Assembly (NCBI GenBank): GCA_021784835.1
Contig: JAJYHI010000081.1
Coordinates: 1 to 64,000, forward strand
Direction: 5' to 3'
Origin: a bacterium
GTDB taxonomy: Bacteria; SZUA-79; Acidulodesulfobacterales; Acidulodesulfobacteraceae
Length of the DNA: 64,000 nt
Notes under the pieces: model-generated
What the model was told of the DNA's origin: nothing
What the model saw: only the letters and a program-made list of their open reading frames with translations
Database searches by the model: none
Shown: one piece after another, positions 16,440-25,778 of the stretch
Numbering within the stretch: position 1 is the stretch's first letter
Layout: each line of letters opens with the position of its first letter
Made by a program: the position numbers and the translations under genes

Positions 16440-17222
16440 TTATTCCTCCTTATTTTTTATTTCGTATATTCTTTTCTGTTCGGCGTTTAAAAAAGATTTT
16501 AGCTTTTCTTCTATGAGCCGCGGATTTTCGCCGTTCTGAATGGAGCGTATTCCCATAAGAATGAGTTCGTATCTTAGAACTTTTACTTTAAGATTCATCT
16601 TAAGTTTGCTCGATATGGGGAATAAAACGGTATTTGCGAATGCAAGTCCGTACAAAGTCGCGGTAAAGGCGACGGCTATGCCGGCCCCGAGCCTGTTCGG
16701 CTCGTCTAAATGCTGCATGACGTGGATAAGTCCCAGCACCGCGCCTATTATGCCGAGGGTAGGGGAGTATCCTCCAGCCTGCTCGAAAATTTTAACGCTT
16801 TCTTCCCCAAACTCTTCTATGTTCGAAAGCTCCGTTTCCATAATCTCCATTACCACCTGAGGGTCTATTCCGTCCACTACCAGCAGAAGCGCTTTTTTTA
16901 TAAAAGGGTCGGGGGTAGCTTCGATATCGGATTCTAATGCGAGCACGCCGTTTTTCCTGGCTTTGGTGGCATAATTAAGCAGGTCGGATATGGTATTTTC
17001 GTAATCTACTTTTTCCGATAAAACGACTTCTTTAACGGAGCCGATAGCTTTTTTGAGGTTGTCCATCCGGTTTCCGGCAATGGTGGCGCCGGCGGTTCCT
17101 ACTATGACGATAGTAAAACCTATGGGGTCTATAAGCTGCATTAGATTTGAGCCCTGCAGGAAATTTCCGAATATTATTCCGCCGACCCCGAGAATAAAAC
17201 CTATTATAGTCGCTAAATCCAT
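16440..17222 (-). CDS. motA: Flagellar stator protein MotA
   Basis: MotA is the channel partner of MotB. This 260-residue protein has four transmembrane helices. The first pair lies at residues 1-50 (DLATIIGFILGVGGIIFGNF; IDPIGFTIVIVGTAGATIAGN). After the cytoplasmic loop carrying the rotor-contact charges come ESVKIFEQAGGYSPTLGIIGAVLGLIHVM and GAGIAVAFTATLYGLAFANTVLFPIS. Conserved prolines and the GAVLGL motif are kept. It is divergent from the flgJ-like gene across a 177-base AT-rich spacer that presumably holds both promoters. Confidence 0.94.
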   Translation of the reverse strand: MDLATIIGFILGVGGIIFGNFLQGSNLMQLIDPIGFTIVIVGTAGATIAGNRMDNLKKAIGSVKEVVLSEKVDYENTISDLLNYATKARKNGVLALESDIEATPDPFIKKALLLVVDGIDPQVVMEIMETELSNIEEFGEESVKIFEQAGGYSPTLGIIGAVLGLIHVMQHLDEPNRLGAGIAVAFTATLYGLAFANTVLFPISSKLKMNLKVKVLRYELILMGIRSIQNGENPRLIEEKLKSFLNAEQKRIYEIKNKEE

Positions 17223-17447
17223 ATCTTTGGCATATTTAAGATTTCTTTAATTTTCTTTAATTTAATTTTCATTATTATATTACATATAATATATTTTTTA
17301 AATAATTTCTTCATATTTTTTCAATACATATTTTTTTAATGAACATATTATGATACAATATTACAATGAAACGTCGCGAAAATATGCCTCTAAATATAAT
17401 TGCGGCTTATGCCCCGTTTAATTAAACTTTTAATTAATGCTGACTTT

Positions 17448-18377
17448 ATGGATATAACGGACGCTTTAAAACCTTCGTCTTTGCCCCCTTTAAACTCGGA
17501 TAACGGAATTGAGCAGAAAAACGGGGTTTCCCGGAACGGGGTTCCGCAGGACGCAATTTCGCCCGAAGAGCTTAAGGAAATTAAGGCCGTCGCTTCCAAG
17601 TTCGAAGGCCTTTTTTTAAATATGATTTTTGATTCTATGGCGAAAGAAGTACAGAAAGGCTCTTTTATAGACCGCGGAACCGGTTATAAAATTTTTAATT
17701 CGCTTTTTTACGAAGCGGTCGCGAACAATGAAAGTTACGGCAAGGGCATCGGCATCGCAAGGATGATAGTAGATTATTTTAAGGAGCATCCTTCCCTCAT
17801 CGCAAAGGACGGGCTTAAAGGGCTCGATTCTTCCGCGTCCAAACTTTTTGCGTCCAACAATCTGTTTCAGGCTTACAATTTATCTTCCAGATACGGCGGC
17901 GGAAGCGGCGGACAAAATCTGACGGGGAGGGGCGAAAGCGAAAGCGGAAGCGCGGTTTTAAACGAAGATTACGTTACCGCGGACGGTTTGGCGAAAAAAG
18001 CCTCCGAAATTTACGGAGTTCCTTACAATTTAATTAAAGCGGTAATAAAAACGGAATCCGGATTTAATCCTTACGCCGTTTCCGTCAAGGGAGCGGTGGG
18101 GCTTATGCAGCTTATGCCGGAAACCGCCCAGGAACTCGGCGTAAATCCTTACGACCCCGAAGGAAATGTTTTCGGAGGAACTATGTATCTTAAAAAACTT
18201 TTGGACGCTTATAACGGAAATACCGGGCTTGCGCTTGCGGCATATAACGCCGGAACGGGAAACGTAGAAAAATACGGCGGCATACCTCCGTTTGAAGAAA
18301 CAGAAGATTACGTTAAGACCGTTCTGTCGTATTACCGCGGATATAATTCCGATTCCGGTTCGCAATCCGATACTTAA
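17448..18377 (+). CDS. flgJ: FlgJ-type rod-binding domain fused to GH23 lytic transglycosylase
   Basis: The protein likely caps the growing rod and opens peptidoglycan for it. The N-terminal domain (about residues 40-110 from this start) is the FlgJ rod-binding type ([20 protein letters not shown], then [17 protein letters not shown]). After a glycine/serine linker, the C-terminal domain is an SLT/GH23 transglycosylase: [32 protein letters not shown] with the catalytic glutamate in KTESGFNP, and [12 protein letters not shown]. Classical gammaproteobacterial FlgJ carries a GH73 domain instead. Start candidates are TTG 17400, ATG 17409 and ATG 17448; the last fits domain boundaries best. It lies away from flgI, divergent from motA. 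Confidence 0.82.
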   Translation: MDITDALKPSSLPPLNSDNGIEQKNGVSRNGVPQDAISPEELKEIKAVASKFEGLFLNMIFDSMAKEVQKGSFIDRGTGYKIFNSLFYEAVANNESYGKGIGIARMIVDYFKEHPSLIAKDGLKGLDSSASKLFASNNLFQAYNLSSRYGGGSGGQNLTGRGESESGSAVLNEDYVTADGLAKKASEIYGVPYNLIKAVIKTESGFNPYAVSVKGAVGLMQLMPETAQELGVNPYDPEGNVFGGTMYLKKLLDAYNGNTGLALAAYNAGTGNVEKYGGIPPFEETEDYVKTVLSYYRGYNSDSGSQSDT

Positions 18378-18542
18378 CGCGCATAAAATATGATTAAAAT
18401 ATAATTAAAATTTAAAAAATAAATACAATCGAATTCATGTCCGGAATTTATTTTCAAGGCGCCCTATGCGCCCTATAAACCAAGCATTATCCGGGCATAT
18501 TATGTATAAATTTGCAAAACTGGTAAAACAGGCGGCGGCAAT

Positions 18543-19865
18543 ATGGGACGGCTTCTCGATTTAAAAGAATACTGCGATTCCTTGGAAGGCGCGGCGCCTT
18601 TCTTAATCAAGGGGAAACTTACCAAAGCCGTGGGGCTTGTTCTCGAAACAAGATACCCCGGACTTTCCATCGGAAAAATATGCCGCATAGAAAATGAAAA
18701 ATCCGGCGCTTCGGATTGCATCAAAGCCGAGGTCATAGGCTTCAATAACGATAAATCCATACTTATGCCGTACGGCGATACCTCCGGCATCAGTTTGGAC
18801 AGCAACGTCCTTCTGCTTGACGAAGAAGAAAAATTTCCGGCGGGGGAAGGGCTTAAGGGGAGGGTTTTAGATTCGTTCGGCAATCCTTTAGACGATAAAG
18901 GAAAAATTTCCTGCTGCGATTACGCAAAAATCGTTAACGAACCCCCTTCGCCCCTTTCAAGAAAAAGGATTCAGGAGATTATGGACGTAGGAGTCAGGAC
19001 GATAAATTCCCTGCTTACCATCGGCAAGGGACAAAGGATAGGTATCTTTGCCGGTTCGGGGGTAGGCAAAAGCACTCTTCTCGGCATGATTACCAAATAT
19101 TCCAAATCCGACGTAAACGTTATTGCCCTTATCGGAGAAAGGGGACGCGAAGTCAAAGAGTTTATCGAAAAAAATCTCGGAGAAGAAGGTTTAAAAAAAT
19201 CCGTCGTTATAGTCGCTACATCCGATAAATCCCCGCTCGTGAGGCTGCGGGGCGCGTTCGCCGCAACCGCCGTCGCCGAATATTTCAGGGATAAGGGGAA
19301 TGACGTTTTATTTCTAATGGATTCCATAACCAGGTTCGCAATGGCTTCGCGCGAAATAGGCTTATCCGCGGGAGAGCCTCCCACGGCAAGGGGCTATACC
19401 CCGTCCGTATTCAGCGTCCTGCCGAAACTCTTGGAAAGAGCCGCTATTTCCGATAAGGGAAGCATTACCGGAATATATACCGTTTTAGTGGAAGGGGACG
19501 ACATGAACGAGCCCGTTTCCGACACGGTAAGGTCGATATTGGACGGGCATATAGTTCTTTCGAGAAAAATTGCCGAAAACGGCATTTTCCCGGCGGTAGA
19601 CGTTTTAAACAGCCTGTCGAGGGTTATGCCGGACATCGTTTCCGGCGACCATATGCTTAAAGCAAGGGATATCCTTAAAGTCGTTTCGGAATACCGAATC
19701 AACGAAGACCTTATAAATATAGGCGCATATTCCAAGGGCTCCAACGATAAGATAGACTTTGCCATAGACCATATTTCCGGAATAGACGATTTTATTAGGC
19801 AGACGCCTGACGAGCGGTATTCGTTCGATGAAAGTTTAAACGGGTTAAAGGCATTGCTCGGCTAA
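18543..19865 (+). CDS. fliI: Flagellum-specific ATPase FliI
   Basis: FliI is the hexameric export ATPase of the flagellar type III apparatus. The 440-residue protein has a Walker A motif (GSGVGKST, about residues 175-182) and an IGERGREVKEF block. It also has LFLMDSITRFAMASREIGLSAGEPPTARGYTPSVF, which is highly conserved among FliI and related ATPases. Length and C-terminal domain are normal. The usual neighbours fliG, fliH and fliJ are not seen here. Instead mqnC follows 26 bases downstream, which suggests cotranscription with metabolic genes. Just upstream a short GGCGC/GCGCC hairpin (about 18454-18468) precedes the start. Confidence 0.95.
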   Translation: MGRLLDLKEYCDSLEGAAPFLIKGKLTKAVGLVLETRYPGLSIGKICRIENEKSGASDCIKAEVIGFNNDKSILMPYGDTSGISLDSNVLLLDEEEKFPAGEGLKGRVLDSFGNPLDDKGKISCCDYAKIVNEPPSPLSRKRIQEIMDVGVRTINSLLTIGKGQRIGIFAGSGVGKSTLLGMITKYSKSDVNVIALIGERGREVKEFIEKNLGEEGLKKSVVIVATSDKSPLVRLRGAFAATAVAEYFRDKGNDVLFLMDSITRFAMASREIGLSAGEPPTARGYTPSVFSVLPKLLERAAISDKGSITGIYTVLVEGDDMNEPVSDTVRSILDGHIVLSRKIAENGIFPAVDVLNSLSRVMPDIVSGDHMLKARDILKVVSEYRINEDLINIGAYSKGSNDKIDFAIDHISGIDDFIRQTPDERYSFDESLNGLKALLG

Positions 19866-19891
19866 TTTTTACGAAAAATTTATTTAATATC

Positions 19892-20974
19892 ATGGCGGAT
19901 AAAAAGAATACTTTAAGCGGCGGCGATGAAATAAAACTTAAAAGCCGCATAAATAAAGAGGAGGCGCTGTCCATGCTTAAAAGCGAAAGCCTTTTAGGCA
20001 TTGGAAGAATCGCCGACGGCGTCAGAAAATCCAAACATCCCGAAAATACGGTTACTTTTATTATAGACAGAAACATTAATTACACCAATGTTTGCGTTTC
20101 GGAGTGCAGATTCTGCGCATTTTACAAAAAAAAAGGAGCCGCCGGCGCTTACATACTGTCAAAAAAAGAAATATTCGATAAAATAAAAGAAACCAAAGAC
20201 CTTTCGGGAACGCAGATTCTTCTTCAGGGAGGTTTAAATCCGGATATAGGCATAGGTTATTATTTAGACCTTTTGAGTGAAATAAAGGAGAAATTCGATA
20301 TCCATATCCATGCCTTTTCGCCGCCCGAGATAATTTATATGGCGGATGCTAACGGCATTACCGTAAAAGAAACCGTGCGCCTTTTAAAAGAAGCGGGTCT
20401 TGGCTCCGTACCGGGCGGCGGGGCGGAAATATTAGTTGACAGGGTCAGAAAAAAAATCAGCCCCAATAAAATCGACAGCGAAAAATGGCTCGGCGTGATG
20501 GAAGAAGTTCACAGGGCCGGATTAAATTCTTCGGCGACTATGATGTTCGGAACGGTGGAAACGGACGAAGACATCATTGACCATCTCGTCAAACTGCGCC
20601 GCCTGCAGGACAGAACCGGCGGGTTTAAAGCTTTTATTCCGTGGAGTTTTCAAAGCAAAAATACCGCCCTTAATCCTCGCGGAGTTTACGGGCATTATTA
20701 TTTAAAGGTTCTCGCGATTTCGAGGATTGTTTTGGATAATTTCGACAACATTCAGGCTTCGTGGGTTACTCAGGGGGCAAAAATGGGACAGGTCGCTTTA
20801 AGTTTCGGCGCAAACGATATGGGTTCCACCATGCTCGAAGAAAACGTCGTCAAAGCCGCCGGAACTTCCAATAACGCGGTCGATGAAAAAACGATGGTAA
20901 AACTTATTAAAGACGCGGGATTTATTCCGGCGCAAAGAGCCAATAATTATGAAATAATAAAATTTTATAAATAA
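19892..20974 (+). CDS. mqnC: Cyclic dehypoxanthinyl futalosine synthase MqnC (radical SAM)
   Basis: MqnC cyclises dehypoxanthine futalosine in the futalosine route to menaquinone. The 360-residue protein has the radical SAM cluster C68xxxC72xxC75 in NYTNVCVSECRFCAFYKKKG. It also has the family motifs TQILLQGGLNPDIGIGYY, DIHIHAFSPPEI, LGSVPGGGAEIL and SWVTQGAKMGQVALSFGANDMGSTMLEENV. The PGGGAE and WVTQG signatures separate it from the related MqnE and CofH. It is linked to fliI by 26 bases. The rest of the pathway (mqnA, mqnB, mqnD, mqnE) is outside the window. The presence implies menaquinone-based respiration. Confidence 0.92.
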   Translation: MADKKNTLSGGDEIKLKSRINKEEALSMLKSESLLGIGRIADGVRKSKHPENTVTFIIDRNINYTNVCVSECRFCAFYKKKGAAGAYILSKKEIFDKIKETKDLSGTQILLQGGLNPDIGIGYYLDLLSEIKEKFDIHIHAFSPPEIIYMADANGITVKETVRLLKEAGLGSVPGGGAEILVDRVRKKISPNKIDSEKWLGVMEEVHRAGLNSSATMMFGTVETDEDIIDHLVKLRRLQDRTGGFKAFIPWSFQSKNTALNPRGVYGHYYLKVLAISRIVLDNFDNIQASWVTQGAKMGQVALSFGANDMGSTMLEENVVKAAGTSNNAVDEKTMVKLIKDAGFIPAQRANNYEIIKFYK

Positions 20975-21032
20975 TTATAAATAATTATCTTGAAATTATT
21001 TTATAATTGCATTAAATTAAAGATATATATAC

Positions 21033-21062
21033 TTGACGGTAAAAATCCATAGGGTTTTAAAT
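21033..21062 (+). promoter_or_regulatory. Possible sigma-70 promoter upstream of dksA
   Basis: TTGACG (21033-21038) and TTAAAT (21057-21062) or TTTAAA (21056-21061) have spacers of 18 or 17 bases, and lie about 33 bases before the GTG start of dksA. The match is moderate. Confidence 0.4.
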
Positions 21063-21094
21063 CTAAATTAATTAAAGAAGAAGGAAACAGTTTA

Positions 21095-21457
21095 GTGGAT
21101 GAAGAAAAGCTTTTGCGCTTTAAAAACATACTGAACAAAAAAATGGAATCCCTGCTCAGCGAAGCATTGAAAACCGTAGATACCATGATTAAGGAGGACG
21201 ACAATTTTCCCGACCCCTCCGACAGGGCGACGTTAGAATCCGACAGAAACTTTGAGCTTAGGATAAGAGACAGGGAGAGGAAGCTTATTCCTAAAATAAA
21301 AGAAGCGTTGGAGCGGATAGAAAACGGAACTTACGGCATATGCGAAGAATGCGGCGGGGAAATATCCGAAAAAAGATTGGAATCTAGGCCGGAGGCTACT
21401 ATGTGTATCGTCTGCAAGACTAAAGAGGAAGAGTTAGAAAAAAAATCCAACATATAA
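21095..21457 (+). CDS. dksA: RNA polymerase-binding regulator of DksA/TraR family
   Basis: DksA works with ppGpp at the RNA polymerase secondary channel. This 120-residue protein has an N-terminal helical coiled-coil region. The C-terminal zinc finger is complete: GTYGICEECGGEISEKRLESRPEATMCIVCK, with the CxxC...CxxC pattern. The acidic tip expected between the helices appears in the segment ending DPSDRATLESD. The start is GTG 21095 with AGAAGGAAA upstream. It sits between mqnC and a receiver gene. The family includes several paralogues, so the DksA name is by overall length and finger type. Confidence 0.85.
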   Translation: MDEEKLLRFKNILNKKMESLLSEALKTVDTMIKEDDNFPDPSDRATLESDRNFELRIRDRERKLIPKIKEALERIENGTYGICEECGGEISEKRLESRPEATMCIVCKTKEEELEKKSNI

Positions 21458-21517
21458 CTATAACTATAATAACGCAAATATATAATATTAAAATTAAAGT
21501 AAAATTTTAAAAATATC

Positions 21518-21916
21518 ATGATAAGTTCATTTTCAAAAATTTGCCGTCCGCGCAAAAGGATACTTGTCGCGGAAGACAATAAAATGCATTCTGAACTTTT
21601 AAAGATAATCATACAGTCTTCTTTCGACGCGGACGTCGTTATCGCGGAGAACGGCAGGGAAGCGTTGGATAAAATTGAGGAAGACGGCCTTTTCGACCTG
21701 ATAATAATCGATATAATGATTCCAGAGGTTAACGGACTCGACATCCTTAAAACTTTCAGGAAGGCTTACGATAAAGTCCCCGTTTTAATGCTGAGCGCTT
21801 TAAGCGACAAAGACGCCGTAGCAAAAAGCTTTGGCCTTGGCGCGACGGACTATATATCTAAGCCCATTATAAAAGACTTATTAAAAGAAAGGATAGGCCG
21901 TCTGCTTAAAAATTGA
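21518..21916 (+). CDS. Single-domain response regulator (CheY/Spo0F-like)
   Basis: This 132-residue protein is one receiver domain. The acidic pair is AEDN, the phosphoacceptor aspartate is in LIIIDIMIPEVNG, the threonine/serine switch is in MLSALS and the lysine is in YISKPI. No output domain is fused. It lies 83 bases upstream of the hybrid kinase and probably belongs to the same phosphorelay, either as a shuttle between receivers or as an alternative target of the kinase. The target is unknown. Confidence 0.88.
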   Translation: MISSFSKICRPRKRILVAEDNKMHSELLKIIIQSSFDADVVIAENGREALDKIEEDGLFDLIIIDIMIPEVNGLDILKTFRKAYDKVPVLMLSALSDKDAVAKSFGLGATDYISKPIIKDLLKERIGRLLKN

Positions 21917-21999
21917 CGGTAAAAAAACCGCAAGAATTACGAAACGGAAACCGGCAAAAGACAAAAAAAAATAAAAAATAAAGGAGAATACGCGCTTTT

Positions 22000-24969
22000 T
22001 TGAAGAAAAAAAATAATAATAATTTTATAAAAGACGCCATGGGTAAAATTTTGATATACGGCGGGGGAAATGCCGCAAAAACGCTTATTGAAATGTTTCA
22101 AGGCGACCAAAACGCAGAAATAGCCGCTTTAGTAGCCAGAAATCTGGAAAAAGAAGGCGTCCTTAAAGCCAAGGAATCCAATATCGCATGTTTTTCGTCC
22201 GTCAAGGAAGTTATAGACGGCGGCATAAATTTCAACATAGTTTTTAATTTAACGGGCAAAACAGAATCCGAACTGCCGGAGCTTGCGGCCATCAAAGGCG
22301 CAGGGGCGGAAATAATAAACTCGGCCAGTTCGAAGCTTATATACGAACTTCTTTACGACAGGCAAAAAGGGCATACTGACAAAGAAAGCATTATAAAGCA
22401 GTTAAGGGAACAGAAAGCTTATTTTAAGAATATCTTAGACGATTCTTTCGATATGATTATGGTTACCGACCGCCGCGGAGCCATTGCCGAATTTAACAAA
22501 GGCGGCGAAAATATGCTCGGCTATTCCCGCAATGAAATTACAGGCAGACGCGCCTCCGAATTTTACCTGAATCCCCGGGAAAGAGACGAGATTTTAGAAA
22601 AACTCAAGAAAGACAAATTTGTCGCAAACTATGAAACCGTCCTTAAAAAAAAGGACGGTAAACCCATAGATATATCGCTTACCGTATCCCGCATTATGGA
22701 TAAAAACGGCGAAATAATCGGCACCATAGGCATCTCCAAAGATATTACGGAAAAAAAATTCAACGAAAAAAAACTCAAGGAGCTTAACGAAAATTTAGAA
22801 AATAAAGTCATAGAAAGAACGAAACAGCTTAAAGAAAGCAATAAAGAACTTTTGAGGGCGAACGAGCTTAAATCAAAATTTATAGCAAATATGTCCCATG
22901 AGCTGAGGACGCCGCTTAACGCCATAATAGGCTATTCCGACCTTTTGACGGATTCGCCGGATTTAAGCGAAAAACATAAGAAATACGTCGGCAATATATT
23001 GGTTTCCGGCAAGCATCTTCTTCAGCTGATAAACAATATACTCGATATCTCCAAAATAGAAGCCGGAATGTTCGCATTGGAATATTGCGTATTTCCCCTT
23101 AAGGAAGCGGTAGACGAAACGATATCCGTTTTAAAATCTCTCGCCGCCAAAAAAAACGTTTCTATTTCTATAGAATATAAATGCGGCGAAGAATACAAAT
23201 TATATTCCGACAGAATCAAATTTAAACAGATAATATATAATCTTTTAAGCAACGCCATTAAATTTTCCTTCGAAAATAGCGAGATAAAAGTCTTATGCGA
23301 TAATATTCCCCCGTCTTTTGACATTAAGGCCGCATCAAACTTTGCGCCGAAAATGCACAATAAATCCGAAGGCAAAAAAATGTTCGAGTATATTCAGATA
23401 GACGTCGTAAATCGCGGCATCGGCATCGACGACAGTTTTAAAAATAAAATATTCGAAGAATTTACCCAGGCCGACAACAATTACTCCAGGCAATACGAAG
23501 GAACCGGACTAGGCCTTGCCCTTACTAAAAAAATCATCGAACTTCACGGCGGACATATAAATTTCGAATCGGTTAAAAACGAAGTTACCGATTTTACTTT
23601 TTTTCTTCCTAACCCGCTTGAAACCGAAATAAAACCCGTAGAAGCCGAATCATCCGAAAAGACTTTGCTGACCGCGGACCCGAAAGCGTTTTTCAGGGAC
23701 AATAATATAAAAAGAAACAAACCCTTGGTATTGGTGGTCGAAGACGACAGGCCCACTTCGGAGCTTTTCACTATTAACTTAATAAATTCGGGATATTCCG
23801 TCGCGCATGCTTACGACGGGCTCGAAGCGGTCGAAAAAGCAAACAGCTTAAAGCCTTTTGCCATTCTTTTAGACGTAATGATTCCTAAAAAAGACGGCTG
23901 GGACGTTTTAAGCGAATTAAAGTCCGGCAAAGAAACAAAAAATATACCGGTAATCATTACGAGCATCATAGACAATAAAGACCTCGGATTTGCGCTTGGC
24001 GCGACGGACTACCTCATTAAGCCTATCGAAAGGGAAACGTTGATTTACACCCTTTCTCAGTTTACGCTCACTTCAAAAAGAAAAAAAAGGCAGGTAAATA
24101 TCTTGGTGGTTGACGACGACCCGGTCGTCCATAAAATGATAGAAAAATTGCTGAAATCGGAAGGCTTTAACGTTCTTCACGCATATAACGGAGAGGAAGG
24201 AATTAAAACGGCCATAGAGCTTAAACCGGATTTAATTTTATTGGATTTGATTATGCCGGATATAGACGGTTTCGAGGTTGCCGAAAATATTAAAAAGCAT
24301 CCCGTATCCGCCCAAATCCCGATATTCATCCTTACGTCTAAGGACCTTTCCATTCAGGAAAGATTAAGGCTTTCTGGCAATATAGAAAGAATAATGGGTA
24401 AAAAAGCGTTTTCCGCGGAAGAGCTCAGCCGGTCTATCCGCGAACTTGAACTTATATATCCCCAGAAAGCCGGACTGTTCGACCAGATTACGGGGCTTTT
24501 AGACCACAACTATTTCAATATCAGGCTTGCGCAGGAAATTAACAGGGCCAACAGATACAGTATAATTTTCGGTATTATTTTCTTGGATATAGATAATTTC
24601 AAAGAATATTGCGATATAGTGGGTAATTTTCATGCCGATATGGCTCTTAAGAAAATCTCGGAAATATTAAAAAAATATCTCAGGGGTTCCGACGTAATAG
24701 TCAGGTTCGGTTACGACGAATTTGCGATTATACTCAACAACACCTTGAAAGAGCCGGCGTCTTTCGTGGCAAACAGGTTCTGTTCCGTTATCAGGGATTA
24801 CCCGTTCTATAAAGAAGAAGAATTAAAATCTAAAAAATTAACCGCATCTTTCGTCGTTTCTTCTTTTCCCGCGGACGGAGCAACTCCCGAAGAACTTATT
24901 TCCAGAATTTATAACAAATTGTGCAGCGTTAAAAGCGCCGGCGGCAATACCGTAGTCGAGGTAGATTGA
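22000..24969 (+). CDS. Hybrid sensor histidine kinase with Rossmann-like N-terminus, two receivers and degenerate GGDEF
   Basis: This is a 989-residue soluble kinase. Residues 14-120 form a Rossmann-like fold (KILIYGGGNAAKTLIEMF; AALVARN; FNIVFNLTGK; AEIINSAS). A PAS domain follows (about 137-252), then a helical linker. HisKA carries H300 in FIANMSHELRTPLNAIIGY, and the HATPase (about 400-545) shows NAIKFS and GTGLGLAL. Two receivers are at about 570-690 and 700-815, with aspartates in ILLDVMIPKKDG and ILLDLIMPDIDG. The C-terminus is GGDEF-like, but the active loop reads FGYDEF, so cyclase activity is doubtful. No transmembrane segment is visible. The start is TTG 22000 with AAGGAG upstream; ATG 22039 is an alternative. 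Confidence 0.85.
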   Translation: MKKKNNNNFIKDAMGKILIYGGGNAAKTLIEMFQGDQNAEIAALVARNLEKEGVLKAKESNIACFSSVKEVIDGGINFNIVFNLTGKTESELPELAAIKGAGAEIINSASSKLIYELLYDRQKGHTDKESIIKQLREQKAYFKNILDDSFDMIMVTDRRGAIAEFNKGGENMLGYSRNEITGRRASEFYLNPRERDEILEKLKKDKFVANYETVLKKKDGKPIDISLTVSRIMDKNGEIIGTIGISKDITEKKFNEKKLKELNENLENKVIERTKQLKESNKELLRANELKSKFIANMSHELRTPLNAIIGYSDLLTDSPDLSEKHKKYVGNILVSGKHLLQLINNILDISKIEAGMFALEYCVFPLKEAVDETISVLKSLAAKKNVSISIEYKCGEEYKLYSDRIKFKQIIYNLLSNAIKFSFENSEIKVLCDNIPPSFDIKAASNFAPKMHNKSEGKKMFEYIQIDVVNRGIGIDDSFKNKIFEEFTQADNNYSRQYEGTGLGLALTKKIIELHGGHINFESVKNEVTDFTFFLPNPLETEIKPVEAESSEKTLLTADPKAFFRDNNIKRNKPLVLVVEDDRPTSELFTINLINSGYSVAHAYDGLEAVEKANSLKPFAILLDVMIPKKDGWDVLSELKSGKETKNIPVIITSIIDNKDLGFALGATDYLIKPIERETLIYTLSQFTLTSKRKKRQVNILVVDDDPVVHKMIEKLLKSEGFNVLHAYNGEEGIKTAIELKPDLILLDLIMPDIDGFEVAENIKKHPVSAQIPIFILTSKDLSIQERLRLSGNIERIMGKKAFSAEELSRSIRELELIYPQKAGLFDQITGLLDHNYFNIRLAQEINRANRYSIIFGIIFLDIDNFKEYCDIVGNFHADMALKKISEILKKYLRGSDVIVRFGYDEFAIILNNTLKEPASFVANRFCSVIRDYPFYKEEELKSKKLTASFVVSSFPADGATPEELISRIYNKLCSVKSAGGNTVVEVD

Positions 24970-24970
24970 T

Positions 24971-25351
24971 ATGCGCGGACTTAAGGTCCTCATAGTCGAA
25001 GACAACGTTATTAATATGGACTTGGCGATAGCTCTCCTCGAACCGTTCGACTTCGATATAATTGCGGCATACGACGGCTACGAGGCCATAAAAAAGGCGG
25101 AAGAAAATCCGGATATTTCTTTAATACTACTAGATATAGGACTGCCGGGAATAGACGGCATAGAGGTTTTTAAGAGGCTTAAGTCCATGAACGCGGCGGG
25201 AAGCATTCCCGTCGTAGCGGTTACCGCCCACGCCATGGCCGGCAACAAAGAACACCTGATATCCTTAGGTTTTGACGATTTTGTCGCAAAACCCATAGAC
25301 AAAAACATTCTTTACGAAAAAATAAGGAAATATATAAAACTTGACCGTTAA
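24971..25351 (+). CDS. Single-domain response regulator (DivK/CheY-like)
   Basis: This 126-residue receiver has VEDN as the acidic pair, the phosphoacceptor aspartate in LILLDIGLPGIDG, the switch threonine in AVTAHAM and the lysine in FVAKPID. It begins one base after the hybrid-kinase stop, so the kinase and this receiver are surely cotranscribed. The AHAM.G.KEHLIS.GFDDFVAKP pattern is close to that of receivers from hybrid kinases and of DivK. It may be the terminal acceptor of the relay. Confidence 0.88.
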   Translation: MRGLKVLIVEDNVINMDLAIALLEPFDFDIIAAYDGYEAIKKAEENPDISLILLDIGLPGIDGIEVFKRLKSMNAAGSIPVVAVTAHAMAGNKEHLISLGFDDFVAKPIDKNILYEKIRKYIKLDR

Positions 25352-25778
25352 CTTTAAATTCTATACCGAATTAAAGGTCAGATACGAAGAAACGGATGCC
25401 ATGTCCGTAGTTTATTACGGAAAATATTTCGTATTTTTCGAGGTGGCGAGGACGGAATATCTTAAAAATATCGGCTATAATTACGCGGATATCGAAAAAG
25501 ACGGATTTTATTTCGTGGTCGCCGAATCCAACTGCAAATATTACAACCCCGCAAGATACGACGACTCGTTAAAAATATTTACCAAAATAGATTATATTAA
25601 AAATTCCAGTTTTAATTTTCTTTATAAAACCGTTAAAAAAAACGAAAACCGAAACGAAGCAGATTTAAACATAGCCTCCGGCTCCACGGTTTTGGTCTGC
25701 GTGGATAATAAGGATTTTAGGCCCCGCCGAATACCCGAATATCTCAGAAAAGCTATAACCGATTTCGAAAATATCTAA
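25341..25778 (+). CDS. Acyl-CoA thioesterase, YbgC/4HBT hot-dog family
   Basis: The protein probably hydrolyses acyl-CoA thioesters. This 145-residue single hot-dog domain has the YbgC-type active-site region VRYEETDAMSVVYYGKYFVFFEVARTEYLK, in which the aspartate in ETDAM is the catalytic residue. It also has the SNCKYYNPARYDD segment. The start is a TTG at 25341, inside the end of the preceding receiver gene, so translation is coupled. In many proteobacteria ybgC sits with tol-pal genes; that context is missing here. The substrate is unknown. Confidence 0.83.
   Translation: MTVNFKFYTELKVRYEETDAMSVVYYGKYFVFFEVARTEYLKNIGYNYADIEKDGFYFVVAESNCKYYNPARYDDSLKIFTKIDYIKNSSFNFLYKTVKKNENRNEADLNIASGSTVLVCVDNKDFRPRRIPEYLRKAITDFENI

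Noticed and set aside
18502..18564. Small frame MYKFAKLVKQAAAIWDGFSI overlapping the fliI start
   Set aside because: It is twenty codons with no clear ribosome site and no recognised family; most likely chance.
19892..20974. Calling this gene CofH or MqnE
   Set aside because: The PGGGAE and WVTQGAKMGQ motifs fit MqnC better, and no F420 genes are nearby.
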